Source: Komagataeibacter intermedius TF2
GTDB lineage: Bacteria; Pseudomonadota; Alphaproteobacteria; Acetobacterales; Acetobacteraceae
Direction: 5' to 3'
DNA length: 64,000 bases
Assembly: GCF_000964425.1 (NCBI RefSeq)
Contig: NZ_BANF01000002.1
Location: 1 to 64,000, forward strand
The translations under genes and the position numbers were made by a program. The notes under the pieces were generated by a model. The model was not told where the DNA came from and ran no database searches. It saw only the letters and a list, made by a program, of their open reading frames with translations. Below are positions 37,127-46,168 of this stretch, in pieces. Numbering within the stretch: position 1 is the first letter of the stretch; each line of letters opens with the position of its first letter.

Positions 37127-39652
37127 TCAGAAACCTGTCGACACCGTCACCATCGCGGCAAAGGTACTGGCGACGTAATAGGCTGGCGAGTTCTGCGCGA
37201 CTGTCTGACCATTGGCCGCCGTCGTCTGATAGGCGTTGGTGGTTACGGCTTCCACGCCTGACAGATAATGGAAATCACCAAGGTTGTAGATGTTCAGCTG
37301 GATCTGGGGATGCTTGAGATACCAGACGTTTTTCAGGCGATACCCAAGCGTCAGGTCAAGCTGGCCATGGGCGGGCAATGCCTCCGTATTCATTTCGTCG
37401 GCCCACTGTTTGCCAGTCCAATGGTAACGCAGGCTGCCGAAGATATGGCCATCATCATAGTTCAGTGCCGCGTTGACCATCCATTCGGGGGCCAGAACGG
37501 ATGTTTTACCCTTCGTATGGATTGTCGATATGGCCCCGTTTTCGGTTACGGCCGTCACATCATTATCTTCTGACGCATGCAGGTAAGATGCGGAAACGTA
37601 AGGCGAGAAGTGGTGCCATGGGCGCGTGCTGAATTCCATGTCCGCACCGCGCAGCGTATTGCCGCCACCGTTCAGGGTGGTCTGGTAGGCGACGGTATTC
37701 GAACCGCTACCCATATTGATCACCGAGTTGAGGTTACGGTTCGTAATATTGATATTATACAGCGATACGGCAAAATTCAGCAGCGAACCGTAATGGCGGA
37801 AGCCCAGTTCTTCCGTAATGGCATATTCGTTCTTGGTATTATACCCGCCCGGATAACCCGTTCCATCCCACGGGTTGTTATAGAACCCCGTAAAGTAGGT
37901 GGAAGCCGACGGCATCTTGAAGTTTGTCGTGCCGGAAAGATAGACCTGATCATGCTGGTTGATCTTGAAACTGGCCGATACGCGCGGTTCCGGCACGGCG
38001 GTATTCATGCCGACGCGATAGGGGAAGTCGGAACTGGACCCCGCGCCAGGCAGGTTGTTGGTGCCGCCACGGTTGACAATGACTTCACGGAAACCGGCAC
38101 TCAGTTTCAGCCTGTCATGAAGATATGATGCCGAATCACCGAAGTAGATGCCGTTTGTCTGCGTGATCAGGTGGTAGTTCACCCCATACAGGATGTTCCC
38201 GCCCGATGTACGCAGCTTGCCGCTGCCCCACACGCTGTTGGGCGATCCGTCCGTTCCGTACTGGGAATATGTCTCGCTTTCATAGTCATCGTTATAATCA
38301 TACCACCAGCCAAGGGTCAGCTTGTTGTGGCGATCGGCCTTGAAGTCCACCGATGCATTGATGCCGGGATGGAATTCGATTTCCGTATAATACGCCTGTC
38401 CATTGAAATAACCGTCAGACGTCTGGCCCGGATAGGGAAGGGCGATGGACTGCCCCGGATAGGCCTGCGACACGGTTTCCGACCCGGTATAGAATGTCGA
38501 TGCCGTCCCGGGGAAGGACGAACCATAGCCGCCGCCGCCCGCACCATAATAGAAGTACGGCGATACATGCAGTTTCCAGCGATCCGACAGCTTGAAATGC
38601 ATGGGCATGACAAGGATCAGGTTGCTCCATCCCCCTTCCGAACTTTTCCAGTAGGAAGATGGGTCGGATTTGTCACCTGTATACTCGCTCAGGCCCTTGA
38701 TGCCGCCCTGTTGCCAATCCGCCATACTGGGGTTGGTATAACCGGGCGTGTTGTTTTCGTTATAGGCCTCGACAAAGCTGACCGAGTTTCCATCACCCCA
38801 TTCCTTGACGAATTTGGAATCGATATGACGGCGCTGGCCCGACCCGTACCCACGCCATACATCCCATGTCGCGTTGGAATAGGAGATATAGCCACGCAGG
38901 CCGGTATTGCCGATGTCGCCTGTTTCCAGGCGGATGAATTCACGGTTCGTGCGGTGCGAACCATATGAATAATCCACCAGGCCGCCATAATGGTGGGAGG
39001 GGTTGATCGTCTTCACGTTCATCGTGCCGGCCGTGGCGTTCGCCAGCGGCGCATTGATGTCCGACTGCCCCTGTGAAAGCTGCACTTCCTGATAGTTTTC
39101 GGTATCGCCCCATTCCGTTGTATACGGGGTATAGGTGTCAACGTCCGCGATCGGCGCGCCTTCATACAGGTACCCGATTTCAGACTGCTGCATGCCACGG
39201 ACATTGATCGATGTGGCATCGGACAGCCCGAACGGATCGGACGACGCAATATTGGCACCCGGTGCAAACTGCAGCATCTGCGCCGCCGATGTGGCAGGCG
39301 CCAGCTTCGAAATGAAATCACGGCTGACCGTGGTCTGGGACTTGGCCTCGGTCTCACGGTGCATCAGGCCACCGCCCATCGCCCGGCCGGTCACGCCGTC
39401 GGCGCTGACGCCGCTGCTGGTGACACGGATATGTTCCGCCGCAGGCGCAGCCTGAACGCCGTTTACGGGCGTCGCGTCAGTCGCCGGTTTTGCTTTCGCG
39501 GCGGCCGTGGACGCATGGGGCGCGCGACCAGTGGCGCGCGCATGTGAAGCCACGGTTGCCGTCTGGGCGCTGGAGGGTGCGCTCTCCACCATTCCGACCG
39601 TGGACAGGGCGGTACTGGCCGCCAGAATTTTTGTAATACGCCAGCTGATCAA
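37127..39652 (-). CDS. TonB-dependent receptor, candidate pyrimidine/thiamine-product importer
   Basis: An 841-residue outer-membrane receptor: signal peptide (ILAASTALSTVGMVESAPSSA), Ala-rich linker, plug domain (about 75-225; SINVRGMQQSEIGYLYEG) and barrel ending in Phe (VTVSTGF). It starts at a TTG with AAGGG eight bases upstream. The control region it shares with the rightward redoxin-2OG/NCS1/CodA operon carries a TTGTATACAA palindrome like those in front of the alcohol dehydrogenase and the thiaminase/TenA operons. I therefore infer that it belongs to the same regulon and imports the corresponding substrate. The family call is firm, the ligand is not. Confidence 0.88.
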   Translation of the reverse strand: MISWRITKILAASTALSTVGMVESAPSSAQTATVASHARATGRAPHASTAAAKAKPATDATPVNGVQAAPAAEHIRVTSSGVSADGVTGRAMGGGLMHRETEAKSQTTVSRDFISKLAPATSAAQMLQFAPGANIASSDPFGLSDATSINVRGMQQSEIGYLYEGAPIADVDTYTPYTTEWGDTENYQEVQLSQGQSDINAPLANATAGTMNVKTINPSHHYGGLVDYSYGSHRTNREFIRLETGDIGNTGLRGYISYSNATWDVWRGYGSGQRRHIDSKFVKEWGDGNSVSFVEAYNENNTPGYTNPSMADWQQGGIKGLSEYTGDKSDPSSYWKSSEGGWSNLILVMPMHFKLSDRWKLHVSPYFYYGAGGGGYGSSFPGTASTFYTGSETVSQAYPGQSIALPYPGQTSDGYFNGQAYYTEIEFHPGINASVDFKADRHNKLTLGWWYDYNDDYESETYSQYGTDGSPNSVWGSGKLRTSGGNILYGVNYHLITQTNGIYFGDSASYLHDRLKLSAGFREVIVNRGGTNNLPGAGSSSDFPYRVGMNTAVPEPRVSASFKINQHDQVYLSGTTNFKMPSASTYFTGFYNNPWDGTGYPGGYNTKNEYAITEELGFRHYGSLLNFAVSLYNINITNRNLNSVINMGSGSNTVAYQTTLNGGGNTLRGADMEFSTRPWHHFSPYVSASYLHASEDNDVTAVTENGAISTIHTKGKTSVLAPEWMVNAALNYDDGHIFGSLRYHWTGKQWADEMNTEALPAHGQLDLTLGYRLKNVWYLKHPQIQLNIYNLGDFHYLSGVEAVTTNAYQTTAANGQTVAQNSPAYYVASTFAAMVTVSTGF

Positions 39653-39771
39653 TGGTTTTACCCTTCGCTGATAACGGCCACTTGATTATGATTTCGTAAC
39701 ATATCAGTCAGGTTCGGTTTACTTAAGGCAAAAGTTGACCATCCGTACGACATTTTTGGGTATGATGCATT

Positions 39772-39796
39772 TATACAACATGTTTTGTATACAACA
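39772..39796. promoter_or_regulatory. Candidate GntR operator between receptor and 2OG-oxygenase operon
   Basis: Palindrome TTGTATACAA at 39785-39794. The nine bases TATACAACA occur twice in direct orientation (39772-39780 and 39788-39796), 16 bases apart. The palindrome fits the TnGTnnACnA pattern of FCD-type GntR regulators, and an FCD GntR gene lies at 57.5 kb. Confidence 0.5.
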
Positions 39797-39883
39797 CGAT
39801 CTGGACCTAGCCTGTTTGCGCCCCGGAATCCATGCTAACTGCATCATGCGATACGAACCCGACAGAAAAGTAGAGCAAGCGCC

Positions 39884-40972
39884 ATGTCTGTGAATCCATC
39901 CATCCTGGTAGGGGACCCCGCCCCATGGTTTGTGCAGCAGGGGTCCGACGCACATGGCGACTATCATTTCGACAAGGCTGCCGGACGTTACAGTGTCCTT
40001 TTCTTCTTTCATTCCGGAATGGAATCGGATGTTACGTCCAGCCTTGAACGCCTGGCCGCCCACGGTTCGCGTATTGACGGCGTCCATACCCTTTTCTTTG
40101 GCGTTACGAACGACCCGCAGGACAGGGAACGGCTGCAGGCGCTGTCATCCAACCCCGCCATAAGGTTTTTCTGGGATACGGACCGCAAGGTCAGCACCCT
40201 GTACGGCTTTGGCGCCGATACGCGCCCGTTCTGGCTGCTGGTTGATCCCATGCTGCGGGTTCGGGCGGTCTTTCCCCACGGCCCGCATGTCATTGATGAG
40301 ATCCTGCCCATCCTCGCCGCCATTCCATCCATGATGATGCGCGAGACATCCGGACCTGTTCCCGCGCTGATCCTGTCTGATGTATTCGAACCCGATTTCT
40401 GTGATCGGCTGATCCGTCATTATATGGAAAAGGGCGCGCGGCCATCGGGCATATTCATGGAAAACACGCCCGGACGTTCGGTGCCCGTGCTGGATTCCAT
40501 GTTCAAGCGACGCCGTGACTGCCCGATTGAGGACACGCACCTGGTCAATCAGGTGCAGTTACGCATCACACGGCGGATCGTTCCCGAAATACGCAAGGTT
40601 TTCCAGTTCAACGCAACACGGCTGGAACGCCTGATCATTGCCTGTTACGCGGCACGTGAACGCGGGCGGTTTGGTCCCCACCGTGATGATACCCTGACAG
40701 CCGCCGCCCACCGACGTTTTGCGGTGTCCATCAACCTCAATGACGCCTTTGCCGGCGGGCAGGTCACATTTCCCGAATTCAGTCCGCACGGGCTGGCCCC
40801 CCCGGCTGGCGGCGCACTCGTGTTCTCCTGTGGTCTCATGCACAAGGTCGAGCCCATTACACAGGGGGAACGTTTTGCATGCCTGACCTTCCTTTATGAT
40901 GAGGAAGCCGCACGCATACGCGAAGCCAACTGGCAGGCCGCGCGCGCGTCACGGCGCAACACGGCGGGCTGA
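39884..40972 (+). CDS. Redoxin-like domain fused to a 2OG-Fe(II) oxygenase
   Basis: A 362-residue two-domain protein. Residues about 5-160 have a peroxiredoxin-like thioredoxin fold (DPAPWFV, YSVLFFFHSGM, FWLLVDPMLRVRAVFP), but the position of the peroxidatic Cys carries no Cys, so peroxidase activity is unlikely. Residues about 165-350 are a prolyl-4-hydroxylase-type 2-oxoglutarate oxygenase with H266 and D268 (GPHRDD), distal H320 (GLMHKVEP) and R330 for 2-oxoglutarate. It would hydroxylate a substrate using Fe(II), O2 and 2-oxoglutarate. It begins an operon with an NCS1 permease and a CodA-like deaminase, behind a candidate GntR operator. Whether the substrate is a small molecule or a protein is unknown. 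Confidence 0.82.
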   Translation: MSVNPSILVGDPAPWFVQQGSDAHGDYHFDKAAGRYSVLFFFHSGMESDVTSSLERLAAHGSRIDGVHTLFFGVTNDPQDRERLQALSSNPAIRFFWDTDRKVSTLYGFGADTRPFWLLVDPMLRVRAVFPHGPHVIDEILPILAAIPSMMMRETSGPVPALILSDVFEPDFCDRLIRHYMEKGARPSGIFMENTPGRSVPVLDSMFKRRRDCPIEDTHLVNQVQLRITRRIVPEIRKVFQFNATRLERLIIACYAARERGRFGPHRDDTLTAAAHRRFAVSINLNDAFAGGQVTFPEFSPHGLAPPAGGALVFSCGLMHKVEPITQGERFACLTFLYDEEAARIREANWQAARASRRNTAG

Positions 40973-41104
40973 CCGATGCGCATGGCGCAGGCCATATCGA
41001 CATGCGGCATGTCACGCTGTCCTGCGTACCCGTACAGTTGCCATGCCCGGTTTCCATTCATACGGTGATGAAACGATGATCATGACACAAGCGAATCGAA
41101 TCCC

Positions 41105-42478
41105 GTGGCAAAGATAGAAGGCGCCGGTCCGGAAACCGTCGAACGCCCCGTACCGCCAGAATTGCAGACCATGTCTGCCGACCGGATATTCTGGAGCCAT
41201 TTTTCCCCCAACCTTGCGCCGGCGGCATGGGTGATCGGCGTACTGGTGGTCAGCCTTGGGCTGAGTGGCTGGTCCGCCTTCGTGGTCCTGCTGATCGGCA
41301 ACATGCTGGGGGCCCTGCCGGTCGCCGCCTGCGCGGTCATGGGGCCGGATACCGGACTGCCGCAGATGGAGGCATCGCGGTTTTCCTTCGGCAGCAGGGG
41401 CAAACGCCTGCCTGCCCTGATCAACTGGGTGAACTGCATTGGCTGGGATGCCGTCAATAACGTCCCGTCTGCCATAGCACTCATCCTGCTGGTACAGACA
41501 TGGGGCATGACCGTGCCATTCTGGCTGGCGATGGCGATTCTGGCGCTGGCCCAGCTTCTGGCCAGTGCCGCCGGGCACGATACCGTGCAGACCATTGAAA
41601 AATATCTTGGCTGGATTCTTCTGGCGGCCTTTGCGTTCAGTGGCTGGATGGCCGTTACGCATCGACCCGATGGCGCATTGACGACCGCCGCCCGTCACGC
41701 GCCGGACGCCGCGCATATCCTGCTGGCACTGGGCGCGGTCAGCAGTTTCACGCTGGCATGGACGGCCTATGCATCGGATTACACGCGTTATGTCTCGCGT
41801 CGCACCGGGCGGGGCAAGGTCTTTGCGCTGACTTTTGGCGGCATATTCAGTTCCGCCATGCTCATGGAACTGTTCGGGCTGCTGACGGGCGCCATGATTG
41901 CCAGCCCTTCACCGGAATCCGTCATTCTTGCCCTGCAGTCCTGGATGGGGCCGCTGGCGCCCGTTGCCCTCGCGGCCATCGCGCTGTCATCCATCGCCAT
42001 CAACGCAGCCAACGACAATACGGCCGCCTATGCCCTGATTTCGGCCGGGTCACGGCTGCCCCGTCCGCTCAGCGCCGTGCTGACGGCCGGACTGGCCTAT
42101 GTGCTGGCCGTCATGGGGGAAGGGCGTTTTACGACCCTGTATGAAAATGCCCTGCTGCTGGCGCTGTACTGGATTGCCCCATGGTGCGGGATCGTCCTGA
42201 CGGACTGGTACGCCCGTCCACCCGCCCTGAAAGCGCGCCGCATGGTAACCCCGCCGGGCTGGAGCCCGTCAGCCATCCTGTTTGTCGCCGTGACGGGGGT
42301 CACGATCATCCTGTTTTCATCCACGCCGCTGTATGTCAGCCCTGTCGCCCGCCTGCTGCGCGGGGCTGACATCGGCTATTTCGTTGGCTTTGCAATGGCC
42401 GCGACCGGCCAGTATCTTCTTCTACGCCAGCAGGCGCGAAAGTACCGCCTGACCGGCATCAAGGTGACCCAGGCATGA
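41105..42478 (+). CDS. NCS1 permease, CodB-like
   Basis: A 457-residue nucleobase:cation symporter-1 transporter with about 12 helices. Family features are SPNLAPAAWVIGVL in helix 1, the SRFSFGSRGKRLPALINWVNCIGWDAVN stretch in two parts (around residues 95-120), and TAYASDYTRYVSR. NCS1 proteins import cytosine, purines, hydantoins or thiamine precursors. It starts at GTG 41105 without a clear ribosome site, 132 bases after the 2OG-oxygenase gene, and its stop overlaps the deaminase start (ATGA). The coupling points to import of the deaminase's substrate: cytosine, or a 5-substituted aminopyrimidine as argued below. Confidence 0.87.
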   Translation: MAKIEGAGPETVERPVPPELQTMSADRIFWSHFSPNLAPAAWVIGVLVVSLGLSGWSAFVVLLIGNMLGALPVAACAVMGPDTGLPQMEASRFSFGSRGKRLPALINWVNCIGWDAVNNVPSAIALILLVQTWGMTVPFWLAMAILALAQLLASAAGHDTVQTIEKYLGWILLAAFAFSGWMAVTHRPDGALTTAARHAPDAAHILLALGAVSSFTLAWTAYASDYTRYVSRRTGRGKVFALTFGGIFSSAMLMELFGLLTGAMIASPSPESVILALQSWMGPLAPVALAAIALSSIAINAANDNTAAYALISAGSRLPRPLSAVLTAGLAYVLAVMGEGRFTTLYENALLLALYWIAPWCGIVLTDWYARPPALKARRMVTPPGWSPSAILFVAVTGVTIILFSSTPLYVSPVARLLRGADIGYFVGFAMAATGQYLLLRQQARKYRLTGIKVTQA

Positions 42479-43755
42479 TGGATCTCGTTCTTACCAATGC
42501 AACGTTACCCGACGGCACGCGCGCCGATATTGCAATCCGCGATGGCCTGATCGCCGACATCGCGCCCCGGTTCACTGGTGAGGCCAGGCGCACAATAGAC
42601 GTGGGCGGCCACCTTGTTTCCCCCCCGTTCGTGGATTCGCATTTCCATCTGGATTCCACGCTGACAGCCGGGATCATACGGCACAACACCAGCGGTACGC
42701 TGGCGGAAGGCATTGCGATCTGGAAGGAACTGAAACCGACCCTGACCGAGGAAGACATCTACAACCGGGCAAAACGCCTGTGTGAAATGGCGATTGCCAA
42801 AGGAAACCTGGCCATTCGCAGCCATGTCGATACCAGCCCGGAGGAGCCGCGCGCCGTGCGCGCGCTGCTGGCGTTGCAGAAGGACATGAAGCCGTGGATC
42901 GACATCCAGCTGGTCGCGTTTCCGCAGGATGGATTTTTCCGCATGCCAGGGGCGGCCGCACGTCTGGAACACGCGCTGGACATGGGGGTGAATCTGGTCG
43001 GCGGCATACCGCATTTCGAACGGACCACCAACGAAGGCACGCAGTCGATTGAAGCCCTGTTCCGCATTGCGGCGGATCGGGGGCTGAGTATCGACATGCA
43101 CTGCGACGAAACGGATGACGCGTCTTCCCGCCATGCCGAAACAATGGCGGCCTGCACGATCCGCTACGGCCTGCAGGGCAGGGTGGCCGGGTCCCATCTT
43201 GCATCGATGCATTCGATTGACAATGCCTATGCTGGCAAGCTGATCGGGATGCTGGCGGACGCCGGAATGTGCGTTATCGCGAATCCGCTGATCAACATCA
43301 CGTTGCAGGGACGCTATGATACCTATCCCAAGCGACGGGGCCTTGCGCGTATCCGTGAACTGGTGCAGGCGGGCGTGCCGGTCGGCTTCGGCCATGACTG
43401 CGTCATGGACCCGTGGTACCGCCTTGGCAGCCATGACATGCTGGAAGTGGCGTCAATGGGCGCGCATGTCGGGCATATGACCGGTGAGGGCGAACTGCTG
43501 GACTGCTACCGGGCGGTGACGGAAAATGCAGCGCGCATCATGGAACTTGACGGATACGGCCTGACGGTTGGCAAGCGGGCGGATATGGTGGTGCTGCAGG
43601 CGGCTTCCCCGATCGAGGCACTGCGGCTGCGTCCCACCCGCCTGTATGTAATCCGGGCGGGAAAGGTCATTGCACAAAGCCCCGCGCAGACGACCACCCT
43701 GCATCTCGATACCCCGCCTGGGGAACAGCCCGCGCGGGTTTCAGGGCAGAACTGA
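42475..43755 (+). CDS. codA: CodA-like cytosine/aminopyrimidine deaminase
   Basis: A 426-residue amidohydrolase-fold deaminase that closely follows E. coli CodA: H56 and H58 (DSHFHLD), FPQDG, H209 and E212 (DMHCDETDD) and catalytic D308 (GHDCVMDPWYRLG). CodA removes the 4-amino group of cytosine. The residue after the catalytic Asp, Asp314 in E. coli, is Cys309 here. In E. coli that residue lies near ring carbon 5 and its substitution favours 5-fluorocytosine, so this enzyme may prefer a 5-substituted aminopyrimidine. It is coupled to the NCS1 permease. Plain cytosine deaminase remains the default reading. Confidence 0.88.
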   Translation: MMDLVLTNATLPDGTRADIAIRDGLIADIAPRFTGEARRTIDVGGHLVSPPFVDSHFHLDSTLTAGIIRHNTSGTLAEGIAIWKELKPTLTEEDIYNRAKRLCEMAIAKGNLAIRSHVDTSPEEPRAVRALLALQKDMKPWIDIQLVAFPQDGFFRMPGAAARLEHALDMGVNLVGGIPHFERTTNEGTQSIEALFRIAADRGLSIDMHCDETDDASSRHAETMAACTIRYGLQGRVAGSHLASMHSIDNAYAGKLIGMLADAGMCVIANPLINITLQGRYDTYPKRRGLARIRELVQAGVPVGFGHDCVMDPWYRLGSHDMLEVASMGAHVGHMTGEGELLDCYRAVTENAARIMELDGYGLTVGKRADMVVLQAASPIEALRLRPTRLYVIRAGKVIAQSPAQTTTLHLDTPPGEQPARVSGQN

Positions 43756-43817
43756 CCGACCGGTACCATCCTGCCGGGCGGCTGTACAGAAATCACCGCA
43801 TAATAGAAATCATAACC

Positions 43818-43851
43818 GTTTCCGGGTGTCGCCTTTTCCCGAAAAGGCGAC
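43818..43851. repeat. Dispersed hairpin repeat, copy B
   Basis: GTTTCCGGGT followed by a perfect 10-bp stem (43828-43837 with 43842-43851; GTCGCCTTTT/AAAAGGCGAC). Same stem as copy A at 8331-8353, whose leader reads GTTTTTGGGT. It follows the deaminase gene by about 60 bases. Confidence 0.7.
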
Positions 43852-44195
43852 GTTCCCCGACATATGTCCAGAAAGCCCGGACAGAAACGTCCATGGAACT
43901 TTCAGGCAGTTTCACTGATTGCCCGTTAAAGCAACCTACCAGAACCTTTCCCGGATTCCGTAACGCGGTGGCGTGTCATGGCTGTCGCGACGGAACGCCA
44001 CGCCCCGATCCGGGGCGCATACCGCGCGTGACGTAATGGCATGGGCAGGCGGGTACGTTCATCCCCCAACTGCCTCGCGCAAAACCAAGAACAGGTTATG
44101 GTAATTAGAAAATATTACATAGAAGAATATGTAATATTACATTTAAAAATACCAACAATACAATATATATGTTGCCAATTCGGAATGATTAAGAT

Positions 44196-44205
44196 ATGTA
44201 TACAT
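44196..44205. promoter_or_regulatory. Candidate GntR operator before the alcohol dehydrogenase
   Basis: Perfect 10-bp palindrome ATGTATACAT, 50 bases before the start codon, sharing its TGTATACA core with the sites at 39786, 52106 and 52264. Confidence 0.5.
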
Positions 44206-44255
44206 GTGTTGTTTTATCCTTGTTCATGATCATTTAGGAAATGGGAGAACTGCCT

Positions 44256-45290
44256 ATGTCTGAAACCGATACCATGCGCGTTGTCCGTTTTATGGAACCC
44301 AGGCGCCCGTTTGCCCTGCGCGCGGTATCCGTGCCGTCCCCCGGCCCGGATCAGGTGCGCGTGCGCATTGCCGCATGCGGTGTCTGCCGGACCGACCTGC
44401 ACCTGCGTGACGGACTGCTTGACCTGGGGAAAAGGGATTTCACCGTAGGGCACGAAATCTCCGGCACCATTGAAGCCTGTGGCGATAACGTACCCGCGCA
44501 GTGGCAGGGCAAGCGCGTGGTGATCTATTATTATATCGGCTGCGGCCTGTGCCGCTACTGCCGCAATGGCGAGGAATATCTGTGCCCCGCGCCCAAGGCG
44601 CAGCCCGGCTTTTCGAGCGACGGGGGGTATGCCGAAAATATCGTGGTGCCCCTGCGCAACTGCGTGCCGCTGCCGGACAATGTCGACATGGCGGAAGCTG
44701 CCCCCATGGGCTGTGCCGGTTCGACTGCGGTGCATGCAGGAAAGATGGCTGAAATCCGCCCCGGTGAATGGGTGGTGATCAATGGCGCGGGCGGCGTTGG
44801 CATGGCCGTGGTGCAATATGCACGTTATGCCGGTGGCCGGGTCATTGCGGTGGGCATGGGGGCCGAACGGATGGCGCTGGCCCGGCAGCTTGGCGCGGAA
44901 TACACGATCGACGCGGCGGAGGTGCCCGATGTCGCGGCCCGCGTAGCGGAAATTACCGGCGAGGGGGCGGACGTCGTTTTCGAACTGGTCGGCACAAGCG
45001 CCACGATGAAAGCCTCCATCACCATGCTGCGTCGACGCGGGCGAATGGTCATGATCGGGTATACCGCCGAGGACTTCCATGTTCATCCCGTTGAACTGAT
45101 CGTGCGTGAAATTACCGTGCGCGGGTCGGTCGGTTCATCTCTTGAAGACCTGTATGAAGCCATCGACCTGCTGGCGCGCGGGGTCATCCAGTCGCCCGTA
45201 GCGCGGCGTCACAGTCTTGAAGAATTCGAAACCGCACTGTCCGAAGTGCAGGACGGCGAACTACCCGGCCGTGTCGTGCTGCTTCCATGA
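44256..45290 (+). CDS. Zinc-dependent alcohol dehydrogenase (MDR family)
   Basis: A 344-residue medium-chain dehydrogenase. Catalytic zinc site: CGVCRTDLH, GHEISG. Structural zinc cysteines: CGLCRYCRNGEEYLC. NAD(P)-binding GAGGVGMAVV follows. It oxidises an alcohol to an aldehyde or the reverse. ATG 44256 is preceded by GGGAG; 44241 is an in-frame alternative. The candidate GntR operator just upstream and the aldehyde dehydrogenase in the TenA operon suggest stepwise oxidation of an alcohol group, for example the hydroxymethyl of the thiamine pyrimidine or the hydroxyethyl of the thiazole. Substrate is inference. Confidence 0.88.
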   Translation: MSETDTMRVVRFMEPRRPFALRAVSVPSPGPDQVRVRIAACGVCRTDLHLRDGLLDLGKRDFTVGHEISGTIEACGDNVPAQWQGKRVVIYYYIGCGLCRYCRNGEEYLCPAPKAQPGFSSDGGYAENIVVPLRNCVPLPDNVDMAEAAPMGCAGSTAVHAGKMAEIRPGEWVVINGAGGVGMAVVQYARYAGGRVIAVGMGAERMALARQLGAEYTIDAAEVPDVAARVAEITGEGADVVFELVGTSATMKASITMLRRRGRMVMIGYTAEDFHVHPVELIVREITVRGSVGSSLEDLYEAIDLLARGVIQSPVARRHSLEEFETALSEVQDGELPGRVVLLP

Positions 45291-45295
45291 TCATG

Positions 45296-45325
45296 ACAGG
45301 CAGGGAAAATCGTTTCCCTGCCTGT
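45296..45325. terminator. Bidirectional hairpin between convergent genes
   Basis: A perfect 13-bp stem (45296-45308 with 45313-45325) and 4-base loop between the dehydrogenase stop (45290) and the leftward hydrolase stop (45332). The A/T ends of the stem give a short T-run on both strands. Confidence 0.7.
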
Positions 45326-45331
45326 AACACT

Positions 45332-46168
45332 TTACGCCGCGCTGGCCACAAGGCGCTGCAGGAGGGGAACGACAACCGCATCGAATGCTTCGGGCTGTTC
45401 AAGGTACGGCACGTGGTTCGACTTATCGATAAACACCAGTTCCGGGTTGCCCAGCGCCGTGCGGCAGGCTTCACCCACTTCGGGCGGGACTGCCTTGTCC
45501 TGCTGGCCCCATACCAGAAGCATTTTCTCTGGCGGATAGAGCGCGGACAGCCGCTCCGCCACATAATCGGCAGAAATGCCGTTGACCAGATAATCCCCCA
45601 GCCGCCCGAACGCGGCGCCGGCACCGGGGAATGTATTGATCCGCCATTCCTCCTCGATCATGGCCGGCGTAATGCCCGACGTATCGTACAGGACAAATTT
45701 CAGCTTGTTTCCAAACAGGTTCCTGTCCTGTACCCGGACGTTCCGGCTGATGGTCTCGGCCACGTCCTGGCTGATCGGCACAACACCCAGCGCGCCGACC
45801 AGAACAAGTCCTGGCACACGCCCGGGGGCAGTACATGCCGCATAGGCCGCGATATGCGCCCCCAGCGATGTCCCGACAAGCGGCGCGGACGGGATATCCA
45901 GCGTATCCATGACCTGCAGGATGAAATCGGCAATGGCGGGAACGGTCGAAGGCGCCGTTTCTTCCTTGCTGGCAAACCCGTGTCCGGGCAGGTCACACGC
46001 AATCGCGCGAAAACCCAGCGCGCCAATGCGTTCAACGGTCGTGCGCCAGCGGTCGGCGCGCGCGCCCAGACCATGAATGAACAGGACGGCAGGACCGGTC
46101 CCGGCCTCGATAATACGGGTAAAGCCGTTGCCAACAGCCAGCGGGTAGCAGATGGAGGGAATGGTCAT
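45332..46168 (-). CDS. Alpha/beta hydrolase (C-C bond or ester hydrolase type)
   Basis: A 278-residue cytoplasmic alpha/beta hydrolase: oxyanion strand VLFIHGLGARADRW, nucleophile GTSLGAH, acid in VWGQQDKAVP and catalytic His in DKSNHVPYLEQPEAF. The pattern resembles hydrolases acting after ring cleavage in aromatic pathways. Its ATG overlaps the RidA stop (ATGA) and it is last in the eight-gene leftward operon starting at 52106. Following Rieske oxygenase genes, it may hydrolyse a ring-opened intermediate. Confidence 0.85.
   Translation of the reverse strand: MTIPSICYPLAVGNGFTRIIEAGTGPAVLFIHGLGARADRWRTTVERIGALGFRAIACDLPGHGFASKEETAPSTVPAIADFILQVMDTLDIPSAPLVGTSLGAHIAAYAACTAPGRVPGLVLVGALGVVPISQDVAETISRNVRVQDRNLFGNKLKFVLYDTSGITPAMIEEEWRINTFPGAGAAFGRLGDYLVNGISADYVAERLSALYPPEKMLLVWGQQDKAVPPEVGEACRTALGNPELVFIDKSNHVPYLEQPEAFDAVVVPLLQRLVASAA

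Larger units (their letters stand above)
43756..44255. other. Spacer with hairpin repeat and candidate operator
   Basis: About 500 bases without a supported gene. It holds the full hairpin repeat at 43818-43851 and, in its AT-rich last part, the ATGTATACAT palindrome at 44196-44205 just before the alcohol dehydrogenase. Confidence 0.55.

Noticed and set aside
39884-40972. Calling the N-terminal half a functional peroxiredoxin
   Set aside because: No Cys at the peroxidatic position in the SVLFFFHSGM segment.
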